Positions 1 to 10,605 of a stretch of DNA of 64,000 nucleotides are shown piece after piece. Every line of letters starts with the position of its first letter. Positions within the stretch are counted from its first letter, which is position 1. Below the pieces are notes generated by a model. That model ran no database searches, was not told the DNA's origin, and saw nothing but the letters and a program-made list of their open reading frames with translations. Location of the stretch: assembly GCA_963971535.1 (NCBI GenBank), contig OZ020587.1, positions 157,292,488-157,356,487 on the forward strand, given 5' to 3'. Source of the stretch: Notolepis coatsorum. Taxonomy: Eukaryota; Chordata; Actinopteri; Aulopiformes; Paralepididae. Position numbers and translations under genes: made by a program.

Positions 1-306
1 CGGCTTAGTCTAATTTATCTTTCTATTTTTAATTTTTTATTTATTTTTTGTTATGGTAGAATTTTTCGTTTGTTTAGGTTTACTTATTCTAATGTCTTTA
101 TTTTTTATTTTTATTTTTTTTCTGTCTTCCCCCCCATATGGGGGGTATCAGTGTAACCTAGACGTTAGGGGTCCAGGTGTCTATGTTGTCCTTCAGGACT
201 GACCCATGCTGATGCAAAATATGTCATTCATTGTATTGTCCTGAAGTACTGTGTGCAAAAAGAAAAAATATGCAATAAAGTATAAGTCATAAAAAAAAAA
301 AAAAAG
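1..306 (+). repeat. probable retroposon 3' tail with poly(A)
   Basis: AT-rich sequence ends in an AATAAA signal (about 273-278) followed shortly by a 15-base A run (292-306). That is how a LINE/SINE-type retroposon or processed transcript ends. No coding sequence is visible, so the family is not assigned. Confidence 0.4.
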
Positions 307-597
307 GTCCTTAAAAAGTAATTGAAATTCAAATCAACCATTAGCATTGAATGTTTTGTTCGTCCATGATCACATTTTATTTTTTTCTGTTTTCATCAAA
401 TCTGACAAGTCGCTGTCTCGCGCGCTCCAACTGCTTGTCCTCGTGTCTTCGCGTGCGATGCTCTAGCTGGCAAGCAGGCCAAGAAGATGCTTAACAAATA
501 ACAGCATTTAAAAGTGAATTGTATCCTTCGAGTGACATCCTTGAAAAAGTACTTAAAAGTCCTTGAATTTCATTTTGCAATGTCTGTGGGAACCCTG
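307..597. mobile_element. truncated hAT-like repeat ending in GTGGGAACCCTG
   Basis: The segment after the poly(A) carries the phrase AAAGTCCTTGAATTT and ends GTGGGAACCCTG at 586-597. This resembles the terminal CAGGGTTCCCAC repeat of a widespread fish hAT-type family, from memory. The partner terminus is absent, probably cut off by the upstream retroposon. No ORF. Confidence 0.35.
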
Positions 598-620
598 ATA
601 ATAACCTAATAACCTACACA

Positions 621-1037
621 TAGGGCTGGGCGATATGGCCTAAAAATAAAATCCCTGATTTTTTTTTTAAATCTGATTTACGATTTTTTTTTCTCAAAAA
701 ATAGAAACGCCAAGGAAATCTTTCAAATAACCTTTGTTTTTATTTGACACAAAAAAATTATCAAACCAAGATGAATGTCCCTATTGGGATTAATAGTGCA
801 ATAACTTGCTTTTTCACCAAAATAAAAGGTGCCTCTTGATCATCAAACAAGAATGAATTTCCCTATTGGGATTAATAAAGTGCAAATCTAACTTTCACCA
901 AACATCACTTTTTGTAAAATAAAAGGTGACTCTTAAAATATATATATATTTTTTTGAAAATAGATTTTAATTTTTCAAAATCGTCCTAAATCATTCATTC
1001 GAATTAATCGATAATATCGATTAATCGCCCAGCCCTA
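621..1037. mobile_element. hAT-type MITE, 417 bp, TIR TAGGGCTGGGCGAT
   Basis: Begins TAGGGCTGGGCGAT and ends ATCGCCCAGCCCTA, perfect 14-bp inverted termini. It is flanked by a perfect 8-bp duplication CCTACACA (613-620 and 1038-1045). An 8-bp duplication with YAGGG-like termini fits the hAT superfamily. The interior is AT-rich and non-coding, so it is non-autonomous. A remnant with the same terminus lies at 31538-31637. Confidence 0.88.
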
Positions 1038-1045
1038 CCTACACA

Positions 1046-1619
1046 TACTGGCAAGGCCCCCCCACCCCCCGCCCCAGAACGTGTCTCACCCCCCCGCCCC
1101 CCCCCCCCTTTCCTGTTCTCTTTTCTGATTGAAAGTGATCAGGGGGGTCAGGGGGTTCTCCGCTGCAGAAATCATTAATAGAGNNNNNNNNNNNNNNNNN
1201 NNNNNNNNNNNNNNNNNNNNNNNNNNNNNNNNNNNNNNNNNNNNNNNNNNNNNNNNNNNNNNNNNNNNNNNNNNNNNNNNNNNNNNNNNNNNNNNNNNNN
1301 NNNNNNNNNNNNNNNNNNNNNNNNNNNNNNNNNNNNNNNNNNNNNNNNNNNNNNNNNNNNNNNNNNNNNNNNNNNNNNNNNNNGCCAGGCTGTGAAGAAA
1401 GAGCCGTTGCGTCGTCGGTGGAGGCAGAGCGTTTACGATGAAGTGACATTCTGCTGACATTAAGATTGGCCAATTTGTTCCCTATGTGTGTGGCGACCGT
1501 TGAGCAGCGAGCCCGAGATGGAGTGTCTCTCACCAGGGGCGAGAAAAGTACACTTTGCATCCCCTGACTGACCCCCCCCCGGGGGGGGGGGGGTCAGATC
1601 GGCAGGAGCGAGGGGGACC

Positions 1620-1650
<31 letters not shown>

Positions 1651-1888
1651 ACCCCCCCCCCCCACCACCATCCGCTGCCCGGAGCCTCCCGTGCTTTGCC
1701 TCTCTGTGTCGAGGGGTCAACCTCCCCTCGCATGCGTTTCAGTCGCTTTGGAACGTAATTACAATCTACAATGGATATTTTAATGATAGAGCTCTTATTT
1801 CGTAAAAACGGTTGGATGTGACAGCCTTCTTGTGCCAACATTTTTTTTTTTTTTTTTTTTTATCACAATCCGATCTTTGAAATTGAAA
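1046..1888. other. C/G homopolymer-rich region around an assembly gap
   Basis: Contains C runs at 1089-1109 and about 1619-1664, adjoining C and G runs at 1573-1592, and a T run at 1841-1861. The gap lies inside. Predicted proteins here are homopolymer artefacts. I see no gene. Confidence 0.8.
1184..1383. other. assembly gap of 200 N
   Basis: A run of exactly 200 ambiguous bases, the usual placeholder length, so true distance across it is unknown. Confidence 0.99.
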
Positions 1889-2997
1889 TTAAAGGAGCTG
1901 TGAGTGGTATTTTCTTTGTTAAAATAGGTGGTCTACGTGTTAAAAGTAGCTCTATATAAAGAGTGTTTGGTCAGTAACATGGGTCTCCCAGTCCCTCCTG
2001 CTCTGCAGTAAACAGCCATCACTGATATAGAGTGTCTGGTCAGTAACATGGGTCTCTCAGTCCTCCTGCTCTGCAGTAAACAGCCATCACTGATATAGAG
2101 TGTCTGGTCAGTAACATGGGTCTCCCAGTCCCTCCACTCTGCAGTAAACAGCCATCACTGATATAGAGTGGTCTGGTCAGTAACATGTGTCTCTCAGTCC
2201 CTCCTGCTCTGCAGTAAACAGCCATCACTGATATAGAGTGTCTGGTCAGTAACATGGGTCTCCCAGTCCCTCCGCTCTGCAGTAAACAGTCATCACTGAT
2301 ATAGAGTGTCTGGTCAGTAACATGGGTCTCCCAGTCCCTCCACTCTGCAGTAAACAGTCATCACTGATATAGAGTGTCTGGTCAGTAACATGGGTCCTCC
2401 CAGTCCCTCTGCTCTGCAGTAAACAGCCATCACTGATATAGTGTCTGGTCAGTAACATGGGTCTCCCAGTCCCTCCACTCTGCAGTAAACAGCCATCACT
2501 GATATAGAGTGTCTGGTCAGTAACATGGGTCTCCAGTCCCTCCACTCTGCAGTAAACAGGAAATACATTTCCATGGTATCCCCGTTCCCACTTTATCCAA
2601 TCAGGAGAGAGAACGCCATACTGCAAAAATGGTCTGACAAAATAAGAACTAGGTTTTAGTTTTCCAGTGCAGTAAGCTAATTTGACTTGGAAATATTTCT
2701 TCAAATAATAAAAAAAAATATATATAGGTTTGCCTCTCCTGATTGGATAAAGTGAGAACGGGATACCAGGAAATGTATTTCCTGTTTACTGCAGAGCGGA
2801 GGGACTGAGAGACCCATGTTACTGACGAGACACACTCAGTGATGGCTGTCAGAATATAGAGCTATTCAACACCTGTTGAGACATAGATCATATTAATATA
2901 AGTTCACATAGCTAGGAAACAATGCTAAACACTCAAAAAGGCCATTTATAAGATAGTTCCCCTTTAACTAAATTAATACCACTTACAGGACCTTTAA
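1889..2997. mobile_element. foldback (inverted-repeat) element, about 1.1 kb
   Basis: The ends TTAAAGGAGCTGTGAGTGG (1889-) and CCACTTACAGGACCTTTAA (to 2997) are imperfect inverted repeats. Inside, the unit GCAGTAAACAGGAAATACATT near 2548-2570, continuing through a TTTATCCAATCAGGAGAG segment, recurs inverted at about 2730-2850. The two arms can therefore pair over more than 100 bases. No ORF and no clear target duplication. The left arm is lengthened by the minisatellite listed separately. Superfamily not assigned. Confidence 0.6.
1958..2560. repeat. 68-bp minisatellite, about 9 copies
   Basis: The phrase TGGTCAGTAACATG recurs about every 66-71 bases (near 1968, 2037, 2106, 2175, 2245, 2311, 2379, 2447, 2516), followed each time by CTCTGCAGTAAACAG. 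Open frames on the - strand are just repeat translation. Only one unit exists in the opposite arm of the foldback, so the expansion happened in one arm. Confidence 0.9.
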
Positions 2998-3169
2998 GAT
3001 CATGCATGATTGGGTTGTCTCACTATGACCTTACTATGTAAAGAGAATGCATTATTTCTTTAGTCACATGAGAGGGGGTTGACCAAAGTATGAAAAAAAT
3101 AAATCATCTTTATTTGAATAGTAGTGGTTGTGGAATCAGTGATGAATGCCATAAGCCTTGCCTTTTAAT

Positions 3170-3262
3170 TTAATATAAGATAAGATATTCCTTTACTGAT
3201 CCCCTTGGGGAAATTCGGGCGTCATAGCAGCATGGGGGAGGGGGGGTACAGGTATGGGCAGG
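3170..3262 (-). repeat. LINE-type 3' tail fragment (family a, - strand)
   Basis: TTTACTGATCCCCTTGGGG followed by GCGTCATAGCAGCATGGGGG and GGTACAGG is a dispersed fish repeat. The same family recurs at 62709-62790 and, in the other orientation, at about 57320-57362. Non-coding. Confidence 0.5.
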
Positions 3263-3311
3263 GTAATAGTAGAAAGACATAAAATATAGGCAATAAGATT
3301 CGATCTCTGGA

Positions 3312-3452
3312 TGATTGAAAATGGGGGACCCTGATCTGGATGAAGACGAAAGTATTTTTCTGGTCTGCATCTCCTTAACAATTGTTTGTATTGAGCCGTA
3401 CTGTATTGTACCCATTCTGCAATCTGTTAATAAAGTTTTCAATCAATCAATC
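3312..3452 (+). repeat. LINE 3' tail (family b, + strand)
   Basis: Ends CTGTTAATAAAGTTTTCAATCAATCAATC. It matches in reverse the 3' end of the truncated LINE at 9266-10600 and shorter copies at 30129-30300 and 31204-31360. Key phrases are GTACCCATTCTGCAATCTG and TTAACAATTGT. Only the 3' untranslated part is present. Confidence 0.65.
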
Positions 3453-3665
3453 TGAATATAAAAATATGAGGGGAAAAAACAACCTTTAGGATAGCAAAAG
3501 AGAGTCAAATCCCCATTCATTAACATGGGCGACTAAATATGAAGATTCTATATAATAAAATTGCCCCCTGCATGAGATTCTATCAGCACGAGTGAAATAA
3601 TACATGAATTTACATCAACATGGCTTTGAAAACACAGGGTAGAGTGTTTGATTCACGAGTTTACA

Positions 3666-3960
3666 TTTCATTCATTCATTCAATCTTTATTTGATCTGGA
3701 AGGGTCATTGAGAGCAAGCTCTCATTTACAGTGACGTCGAGAAATACAAAACACAATAAATACAAAGAAATAAAACAATATAGAAACAGGAAAGTGAATC
3801 AATTAAACATTTAATGTAATTAAAAAACAACTGAAGACAGGTGAAGTGGTTTGCTATTAAAGATTCAAAGTGACCAATAGATACTAATGAATTGAGTTTT
3901 AAAGTGGGTTGTAAAACATTCCATGTTTCTGGGGCACTAGGCTGGGGTAAAGCTATGCCT
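3666..3960 (-). repeat. LINE 3' tail with ATTC repeats (- strand)
   Basis: Read on the - strand the sequence ends CAAATAAAGATTGAATGAATG, a typical L2/CR1-like tail with an AATAAA-type signal and short tandem repeat. Upstream on the same strand, weak LINE-like coding may extend to about 4200, but I cannot support a protein. Confidence 0.45.
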
Positions 3961-4917
3961 CCTAAAGTGTGTAACGGAAGTACAGGAAGTACCGGCTACA
4001 GGCGTTCCGGTTTCGACAAAACTATTATATAAACGTGTGAAGTGCACAATATTTCCTCGTTTAAGCCACTGCAACGGCTTTGCCTGAAGGAATTTACTAC
4101 ATGACCGGGACGTTCTATAGCTTGTTTGCCGACAGGATTGGGGAAAAGTTTGGTCCGTTCGGAGGCAGCTTCCAGGGGAAGTACATACACCGGAAATTCT
4201 ACCCATAGACACTTTCGGCCGTAGTTCTTTACCAGGCTTTATCTCACGGAAGCTAAAAGCATATTTTCCCTAATTCAATGCAAGCTCTTAGGAACAGTAA
4301 GTGTACTGTTTGCATTTTGTACTTCATTTTGTACTTTAGTTGTATATTGTATAATTGGTATAGTATTTGGTCTTCATTGGTTTAACTTTTTTTTACTGTA
4401 TGAAGCACAATCGCAGGGGGCTCATACAACAACCAAGCAGTTCACTGTAATGTACATGTACCTTAAAGGAACACTGCAACTTTTTTGGAAATTAGCTTAT
4501 TTGCCATCTACCCTGGAGTTAGACGAGCAGATACATACCCTTTTCTTCTCTGTGCATGCATTAGGCTTAGGGAACAGCCGCACCGTTAGCCTAGCTTAGC
4601 GTCATTCACTGGAAGTAGGTGTGCCAGTGTAGCCTAGTTCCACAACAGTCACGAAATACACTCCTAATACAACTCACAAAACGTTCCTGTAAACATGTTG
4701 TGACCTGTGTATTTACCCCGTGGAGAAATAATAAAAGAAAATAATTAGACATTTTCATTTTCTAAGCAGATATATACTCGGAATTATTTTTTGCCGAACC
4801 ACTGCTGCCTGGGCAAATAAAACAGAACTTGAACTACTAGCTCGGTTTGCGTTGCAATGTCATCATCGTAAATGCAGCTTCTTAATTAATGGGATCGTTT
4901 TCACACGTAAACGTACC
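3961..4917. other. no gene seen; possible old fish repeat at 4465-4645
   Basis: AAGGAACACTGCAACTTTTT and the following GTTAGCCTAGCTTAGCG resemble a dispersed fish repeat from memory. The rest has no recognisable gene. Confidence 0.35.
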
Positions 4918-5111
4918 ATGCCCCCCCCCCTCTCTCTCCCTCTCTCTCTCTCCCCTCCCCTCTCTCTCTCTCTATCTCTCTCTCTCCCTCTCTCTCTCTC
5001 CATCTCTCTCTCTACTCTCTCTCTCTCTCTCTCCCCATCTCCCTCTCCCTTTCTCTCTCTCTCCATCTCTCTCTCTACTCTCTCTCTTCTCTCTCTCTCC
5101 TCTCTCTCTCC

Positions 5112-5145
<34 letters not shown>

Positions 5146-5163
5146 CATCTCTTTCTCTACTCT

Positions 5164-5237
<74 letters not shown>

Positions 5238-5308
5238 CTCCCCATCTCCCTCTTTCTCTCCCTCTCTCTCTCCCTCTCTCTCCCTCACTCTCTCCCTCTC
5301 TCTCTCAG
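4918..5308. repeat. (CT)n microsatellite, about 390 bp
   Basis: Nearly pure CT with interspersed CCTCT and ACTCT variants. The Ser/Leu-rich and Arg/Glu-rich open frames on the two strands are artefacts of this tract. Confidence 0.97.
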
Positions 5309-5676
5309 TGTTGTTGTTGCTTGTTAGCCACCTGCGGGGAGCTAATATCCCCCTATTCAAACATTATCTGTACCGTTGCTCTGTCACCCCCTCGTCACGT
5401 TGCACCAATTAGCGGAGACTTCTAACCGATATTTACACGTCCCTGTGAAGTGTGTAATCCCTGTAATGATCGCCGTCTCAACCTTCCCGCAGACCGTCTC
5501 CCCTGTGCTTGTTATCTTGCTCGGAACACGGCGGTTTCTTGATGTGAAACTTCAATTTTCTTATGGATTTTTTTACACACTGTTCCTTTTATTTTTATTT
5601 TTCCAATAAAACTTGTTTCTCCTTCAACCAGCTGCACTTTCTTCTGTTTTTTGTTGATTACATTTTGTTGGTATTA
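5309..5676. other. no gene identified
   Basis: Unique-looking sequence with an AATAAA at about 5606. No recognisable coding homology on either strand. Confidence 0.5.
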
Positions 5677-5684
5677 GTACCAAC

Positions 5685-6168
5685 TAGGGCTGACCCCGAT
5701 TAGTTGAATAGTCGTAGCCGTAGTCGACTCTCTTAGTCAAATGCAAAAAATAAATAAAAAAATTATAATATATAAAAAGATAAAAATGTATCATTCTTTC
5801 CAAAAGCAAAGAGGCCTAGAAGCGTGGCTAACGCTAATGGCACGCATACCAGAGGCTAACTGCCTACGAAAACAGGCACAGAGGCACTGAAAGAGGATTT
5901 CACCCGTCTAATGAACACACTAGACTAGACAAATATCAAGATGTATCCATCAGTGGACCAATTGCATGCTTTCGCACAGGACAAGAAGCCTTCAGTCGAC
6001 TCCTTCAGACATTAAGCACCCCCCACAGCCCAAATGGAATGATACATTTTATTTATTTACTATTATTATTATTTTTTATTTAATATTATTCTTTTGCATT
6101 GGGGGGGTATCGGCACATTTCTGCCAATCAAAGTCGACTATACAAATCCTTAGTCGAGGTCAGCCCTA
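5685..6168 (+). mobile_element. hAT-type MITE, 484 bp, TIR TAGGGCTGACC
   Basis: Starts TAGGGCTGACC and ends GGTCAGCCCTA. It is flanked by a perfect 8-bp duplication GTACCAAC (5677-5684 and 6169-6176). Sub-terminal GTCGAC/TAGTCG motifs recur. A second copy in opposite orientation lies at 60421-60837 with its own 8-bp duplication. No transposase. Confidence 0.9.
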
Positions 6169-6277
6169 GTACCAACAGTAAACATTGTTTATGATAAAAA
6201 CAGTTCAAGTCAAGCTGAAAAAAAAATTAAAAACGTTTTAACCATTTTAGATCATATTCTGGACTGCACCTATTTAA

Positions 6278-6870
6278 CACTTTGGGTGCCGGGAAACGCT
6301 TAAACACGTCATTCCCGGCCATGCTCAAGTTGCCGAAGACGCTTTACAGCGTCTTTAATATCAATATTTCAAATTCATATGTCCCCCTCCGCTGGCCTGA
6401 GATCCACCAGGAGGACCCACTGAGCTCTCTGGCGGTTCAGGAGCGCCATCTGGTGGCCGATCGGCGCAATCGCTTAACAGGAAGTGCCGTAGAGGTTGTG
6501 CTGGACGGCCGTATTACTTCCGGGCACTCGGTACATGTCCCGGGACTCTGGCTCGTCACACTACATAGCGATCGATTGCCAATAACTCGATAAACAACAT
6601 GATTTGGACGTATATACCATTATACAAGCTGGAGATGGACCGGGTAAATCTACATCCCATAATGATAAAATGTCTACTCTACGATGATCGCCCAACGGCG
6701 CGCGGAGACTGGGGTGAGTTTTTAGCGTGTAAAGTTACCGTCTTCGATACTAACTGCTATTATCAACATTTGACCCACATTAGATGATTGGTATAACGCT
6801 GCCCACGGAATTATAAACGCCCCCTAGCCCATCCGGTCAACATCAGATGACGTGTAGTAACTTCTAGAAG
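6278..6870. mobile_element. possible TTAA-type element, left terminus only
   Basis: TTAA at 6274-6277 is followed by CACTTTGGGTGCCGGG, closely related to the CACTTTGATTGCCAC terminus at 12466. No matching right terminus was found, so the right boundary is a guess. The short open frames inside are not recognised. Confidence 0.3.
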
Positions 6871-7451
6871 TACGTCTAGTTGGAATTTTTTATATCGCGC
6901 TGATTGCCATAAAACTGTATTGCATCATCAATATAATGTATTTGGGGCTATAGATCACGTTCTGGAGAAAGCTGCAGAAAGAGATGAAAACATACTTATA
7001 CATTAGACCATACTTTACTATGAATATGTGAATGAAAAAGTTTAACGTTGCTACACAATGAACAATACATATAGGACTTTGAATGGGCCCTAATAATGGC
7101 AATGTAGCAATAGAATTTAAAAGGTTATAGCCCTGCAAAGAAGAGGACTTTCTCTATAGACAAATAGAGCCGGCAACCTACGGTTGATAATGAAACAATA
7201 AATGCCAAAAATATATACAGTATACAAAAAATATAGTTCTTTGTGTTCAAAATCCAATCATGTTTTGTTCCTGTAAAACTAAACATGACTCTCGAAATGC
7301 CATTTCAGCTCGCCTTTAAAAACAAAAAAGTGGATTTATTTGTCTATTTATCTTGATTTTAGAACTGTACTTGTCGAGCTGCTGGTATTGTGTTGATGTT
7401 CCGTGTCACCCTACAAGCAGACTATACTCCGGTCATTATGCACTCAGTCCA
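6871..7451. other. no gene identified
   Basis: AT-rich sequence without recognisable coding or repeat structure. Confidence 0.5.
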
Positions 7452-8118
7452 CATGGGGGCAGGATTGTGTGAACAAAACAACTCTCCATCACTCTGAACG
7501 CTGATTTTTTTCCCCCTTCTCCTCCTCTCCTCTCTCCTCTCCTCCTCTCCCCTCCCCTCCTCTCCTCTCCCCTCCCCTCCTCTCCTCTCCTCTCTCCTCC
7601 CCTCCTCTCATCTCCTCTCCCCTTCTCCTCTCCTCCCTCCCCATCCTCTCCTATCCCACTCTCCTCTCCCCTTCTCCTCTCCTATCCCACTCTCCTCTCC
7701 CCTTCTCCTCTCCTCCCTCCCCATCCTCTCCTATCCCACTCCTCACCTCTCCCCTTCTCCTGCCATCCTCTCTTCTCCCCTCCTCCCCTCCTCTCTCCTC
7801 CCCTCCTCTCCCCCATCCCCTCCTCTCCCCTTCTCTCTTCTCCTCTCCCCTCTCCTCTCCCCTCCTCTCCTCTCTTCTCCCCTCCTCTCTCCTCCCCTCC
7901 TCTTCCCCATCCCCTCCTCTCCCCTTCTCTCTTCTCCTCTCCCCTCCCCTCTCCACTCCCCTCCTCCTCTCCTCTCCTTTCATCTCCCATCCTCTCCTAC
8001 CCTCTCCTCCCCTCCCATTCTCTCTCCTCTCCTCTCCCCTCCCCCTCTCCTCTCATCTCCCCTCCTCTCCTCCCCTCCCATCCTCTCTCCTCTCCTCTAA
8101 TCTCCTCTCCTCTCCTTA
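7452..8118. repeat. CCTCT polypyrimidine tract, about 600 bp
   Basis: Runs of CCTCT/CCCCTCT from about 7514 to 8118, with higher-order repeats of roughly 40-60 bp (for example CTCCCCATCCTCTCCTATCC). The leading flank GTGTGAACAAAAC followed by TCTCCATCACTCTGAA is shared with a shorter tract at 57888-58083, so this is a dispersed family. The Arg/Glu/Gly-rich - strand frames are artefacts. Confidence 0.9.
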
Positions 8119-8333
8119 TTAAGATCCGTTTCTCTTTGTCAACAGTATGACTTGGGTTTTTAATAAAAAAAAAAAGAAGTCAGGCAGGCCACTTGTGAAA
8201 TACAATATGGCGGCTTGAAATGTGATGTTGTGTCACTCTAATTAGGCCATATCTGTAATGGACCCCTGGCTGGCAGCCTATAATCTGTTTACTTGCTAAC
8301 TGCAGGACGACTGGAGTAGACGGAAGACACTGC

Positions 8334-8364
<31 letters not shown>

Positions 8365-9265
8365 AGTTTGTAAGGCTCGCCGCACAGAAACCATCCTGAA
8401 ATGGCCCCCGGTCTGATATTAGCATTCAGTCGGCGATCTCGACTGTTATCAGATGCCATGGGAGGCAAACAGTGAATGCCGCAGATTAGTCATTCATTTA
8501 GTCAGCTTTCCTCCCCAAATCTCCATGGCGACGTCTCTGTCACTTACATGCCCCAGACTCAACGATCATAATGATGAAATCTTTATTTTGGCCGGCGAGT
8601 TTCCGCCCGATTACATTTAACGAGCGCTGGAGTGATTTACCGCTCAAATAGATCACGCTCTAGATGAGTCAAATGGACAACGGGACGCGTTCTAGTTTGA
8701 TGTAGGCCGTTAGGAGCCAGTCGACCTCGATCGCACACACACAACACAACGACCGGCGAAGGTAATTGTGCCTGAAGACAGAAAACATTACGATTTTCCC
8801 ATTTTAACTGCGTTTAGATCTAATGGTTTTCTACTGTTAATATGGAATGCTAGTTTAGATCTAATGGTTTCTACTGTTAATATGGAATGCTCGTGTCCGT
8901 GGGTCTCTGTCTTAAGTCATTTGCTGTCGTACAAAAGGCACAAATTGGAGGATACACATTATTTGGTTCAGTCTGTGGTTCTCAGGCCGGGGGATGGGAC
9001 CTCTCTCAGGGGGGTCACCGTGTGCTGATTGGGGGGGGGTTGTTCATACATTTTTGTTTTAAATGTTTTTAATACATAATACTGTACATATTCACTTTGT
9101 ATGTGATAAAAAGCTTTACCTTTTTTGTCTTGTAAAGTAATAACTATTTATACCTGTCTCCAATAATGAATCAAGTGAAATAGCCTAAAAGGGGATTTCA
9201 CATCATCATTCTGTTAGTGCATTTTACCTTCTGAATATCCAAAGCTATAGAGATCTATACAGCCC
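8119..9265. other. mostly unique sequence; G run at 8337-8364
   Basis: The longest stretch of the left third free of obvious repeats. It contains a 28-base G run and two near-identical 50-base units at about 8812-8888 (TTTAGATCTAATGGTTT twice). No exon with convincing homology was found. Confidence 0.5.
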
Positions 9266-9345
<80 letters not shown>

Positions 9346-9871
9346 AACTTTATTAACAGATTGCAGAATGGGTACAATACAGTACGGCTCAATACACACA
9401 ATTGTTAAGGGGATGCAGGCCAAAGAAAGACTTTCGTCTTGTTTACATCAGGTCCCCCATTTTCAATTCATCAGGACATATATGACATACATGACATACA
9501 GATAGACAGTACTGCTACATCTATACATTTATGACGTACCAGATTTGCAAATACAGTACTGTTTGTGATACAAAAAGAGTCCAGAAAAGGGAGTATATAC
9601 ATTTGACGTAAAAACTGTACATTGGAGGGGGTTGGGTGGGGTTGTGTGGGGGGGGTTGGGTAGGGAGGAGTTGGGGGGGGGGGGGGGGACACTGTACAAC
9701 TGTACAAGCAAAACTGTACATTGGGATATTGACAACCATACTAGGTCATTTACATTGGAGGGGGTTGGGGGGGGGGGGACACTGTACAAACAAGCAAAAC
9801 TGTACATTGGAATATTGACAAAACCATACTAGGTAAATTACTGTACATTGGAGGGGGTTGGGTTAGGACAT

Positions 9872-10159
9872 TTACAGGGGCCAGTTTCGAATTGCAGTCT
9901 CCCGTAGGTGTTCCTTGAGAGTGGTTTTGAAAGTGGGTAGTGATTCACATTCCTTTACAGCTTTGGGTAGGGCGTTCCACATTGATGTGGCATAATTGCG
10001 AAACGTGTTTAGTCCCTTGTTTGAGCCGAATCTGGGTTTAACATGATTTGTGGAGCTCCCTCTGGTGTTGTGATCGTGGTATTCACTGACCTTTGGGAAG
10101 TATTTTGACATGTACATGGGTACCTTGGTCGTGTGGTGTGTCTTGTAGACCAGGCCCAT
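9872..10159 (-). pseudogene. LINE polymerase C-terminal fragment
   Basis: The frame encodes the end of a LINE polyprotein. The phrases HDHNTRGS, KPRFGSNKGLNTF and MWNALPKAVKEC are a hallmark of the region downstream of reverse transcriptase in fish L2/CR1/Rex-like elements. No catalytic residues lie in this piece. It is separated from the upstream piece by a frameshift or stop, so it is inactive. Confidence 0.7.
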
Positions 10160-10244
10160 TGCAAGTTGCTGTACTCTGCCGTCTACTCTAAGCCATCCTA
10201 GGTTGTCAAAGTGGGCAGGGGTGAGGTGGGTTCTAGGAGTAAGG

Positions 10245-10541
10245 TCAAGCAGTAGTCTGACCAGTTAGTTTTGAGATGTTTGTCATTTTGTTTTTAGCGC
10301 CTTTGAGGTGCTTTGGTACCATGAGGTGCAAGCATAGTCGTAGTACCCTTGAATGAGTGCTCCTGCCAGAGTCTTCAGGGTATTCTTGTTTACCAGAGAG
10401 GAGATCCGGTACAAGAATCGAGTTTGTTGGTTGACTTTTTTTTATTACATTGGATGCCATTTTGTCACAGGAGAGATTAGCCTCTAGGATGGAACCCAGG
10501 TAGGTAATTTCATCTTTCCTTGTGACAATATTGTCACCCAC
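10245..10541 (-). pseudogene. LINE reverse-transcriptase thumb-region fragment
   Basis: The segment ITYLGSILEANLSCDKMAS resembles the conserved 'YLG' block just after the catalytic fingers/palm of non-LTR reverse transcriptases. The rest of the frame is degraded. The upstream RT core is missing and is replaced at about 10600 by the 32-bp minisatellite. Confidence 0.6.
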
Positions 10542-10605
10542 TGTAACTGAGAAGCCGTCGGTCTTGCTGAGTTTGTTATTTGAACCGAAGAGAATGGACT
10601 CTGTA

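Larger units (their letters stand above)
9266..10600 (-). mobile_element. 5'-truncated non-LTR retrotransposon (LINE)
   Basis: On the - strand the element runs from coding sequence (about 10600 to 9872), through a 3' UTR containing GTACCCATTCTGCAATCTG, to a terminal (TCAA)n microsatellite at 9268-9345. The coding remnants are listed separately. Terminal 4-base repeats and 5' truncation are normal for LINEs of the L2/CR1/Rex type. The G-rich segments at 9625-9690 and 9757-9779 lie in the 3' UTR and repeat a GTACATTGGAGGGGGTTGGG unit four times. Confidence 0.75.

Noticed and set aside
1460..1841. Gly- and Pro-rich ORFs near the gap
   Set aside because: Homopolymer C/G runs translated; adjacent to an assembly gap.
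4863..5425. Ser/Leu-rich and Arg/Glu-rich frames of 90-186 aa
   Set aside because: Translation of the (CT)n tract on either strand.
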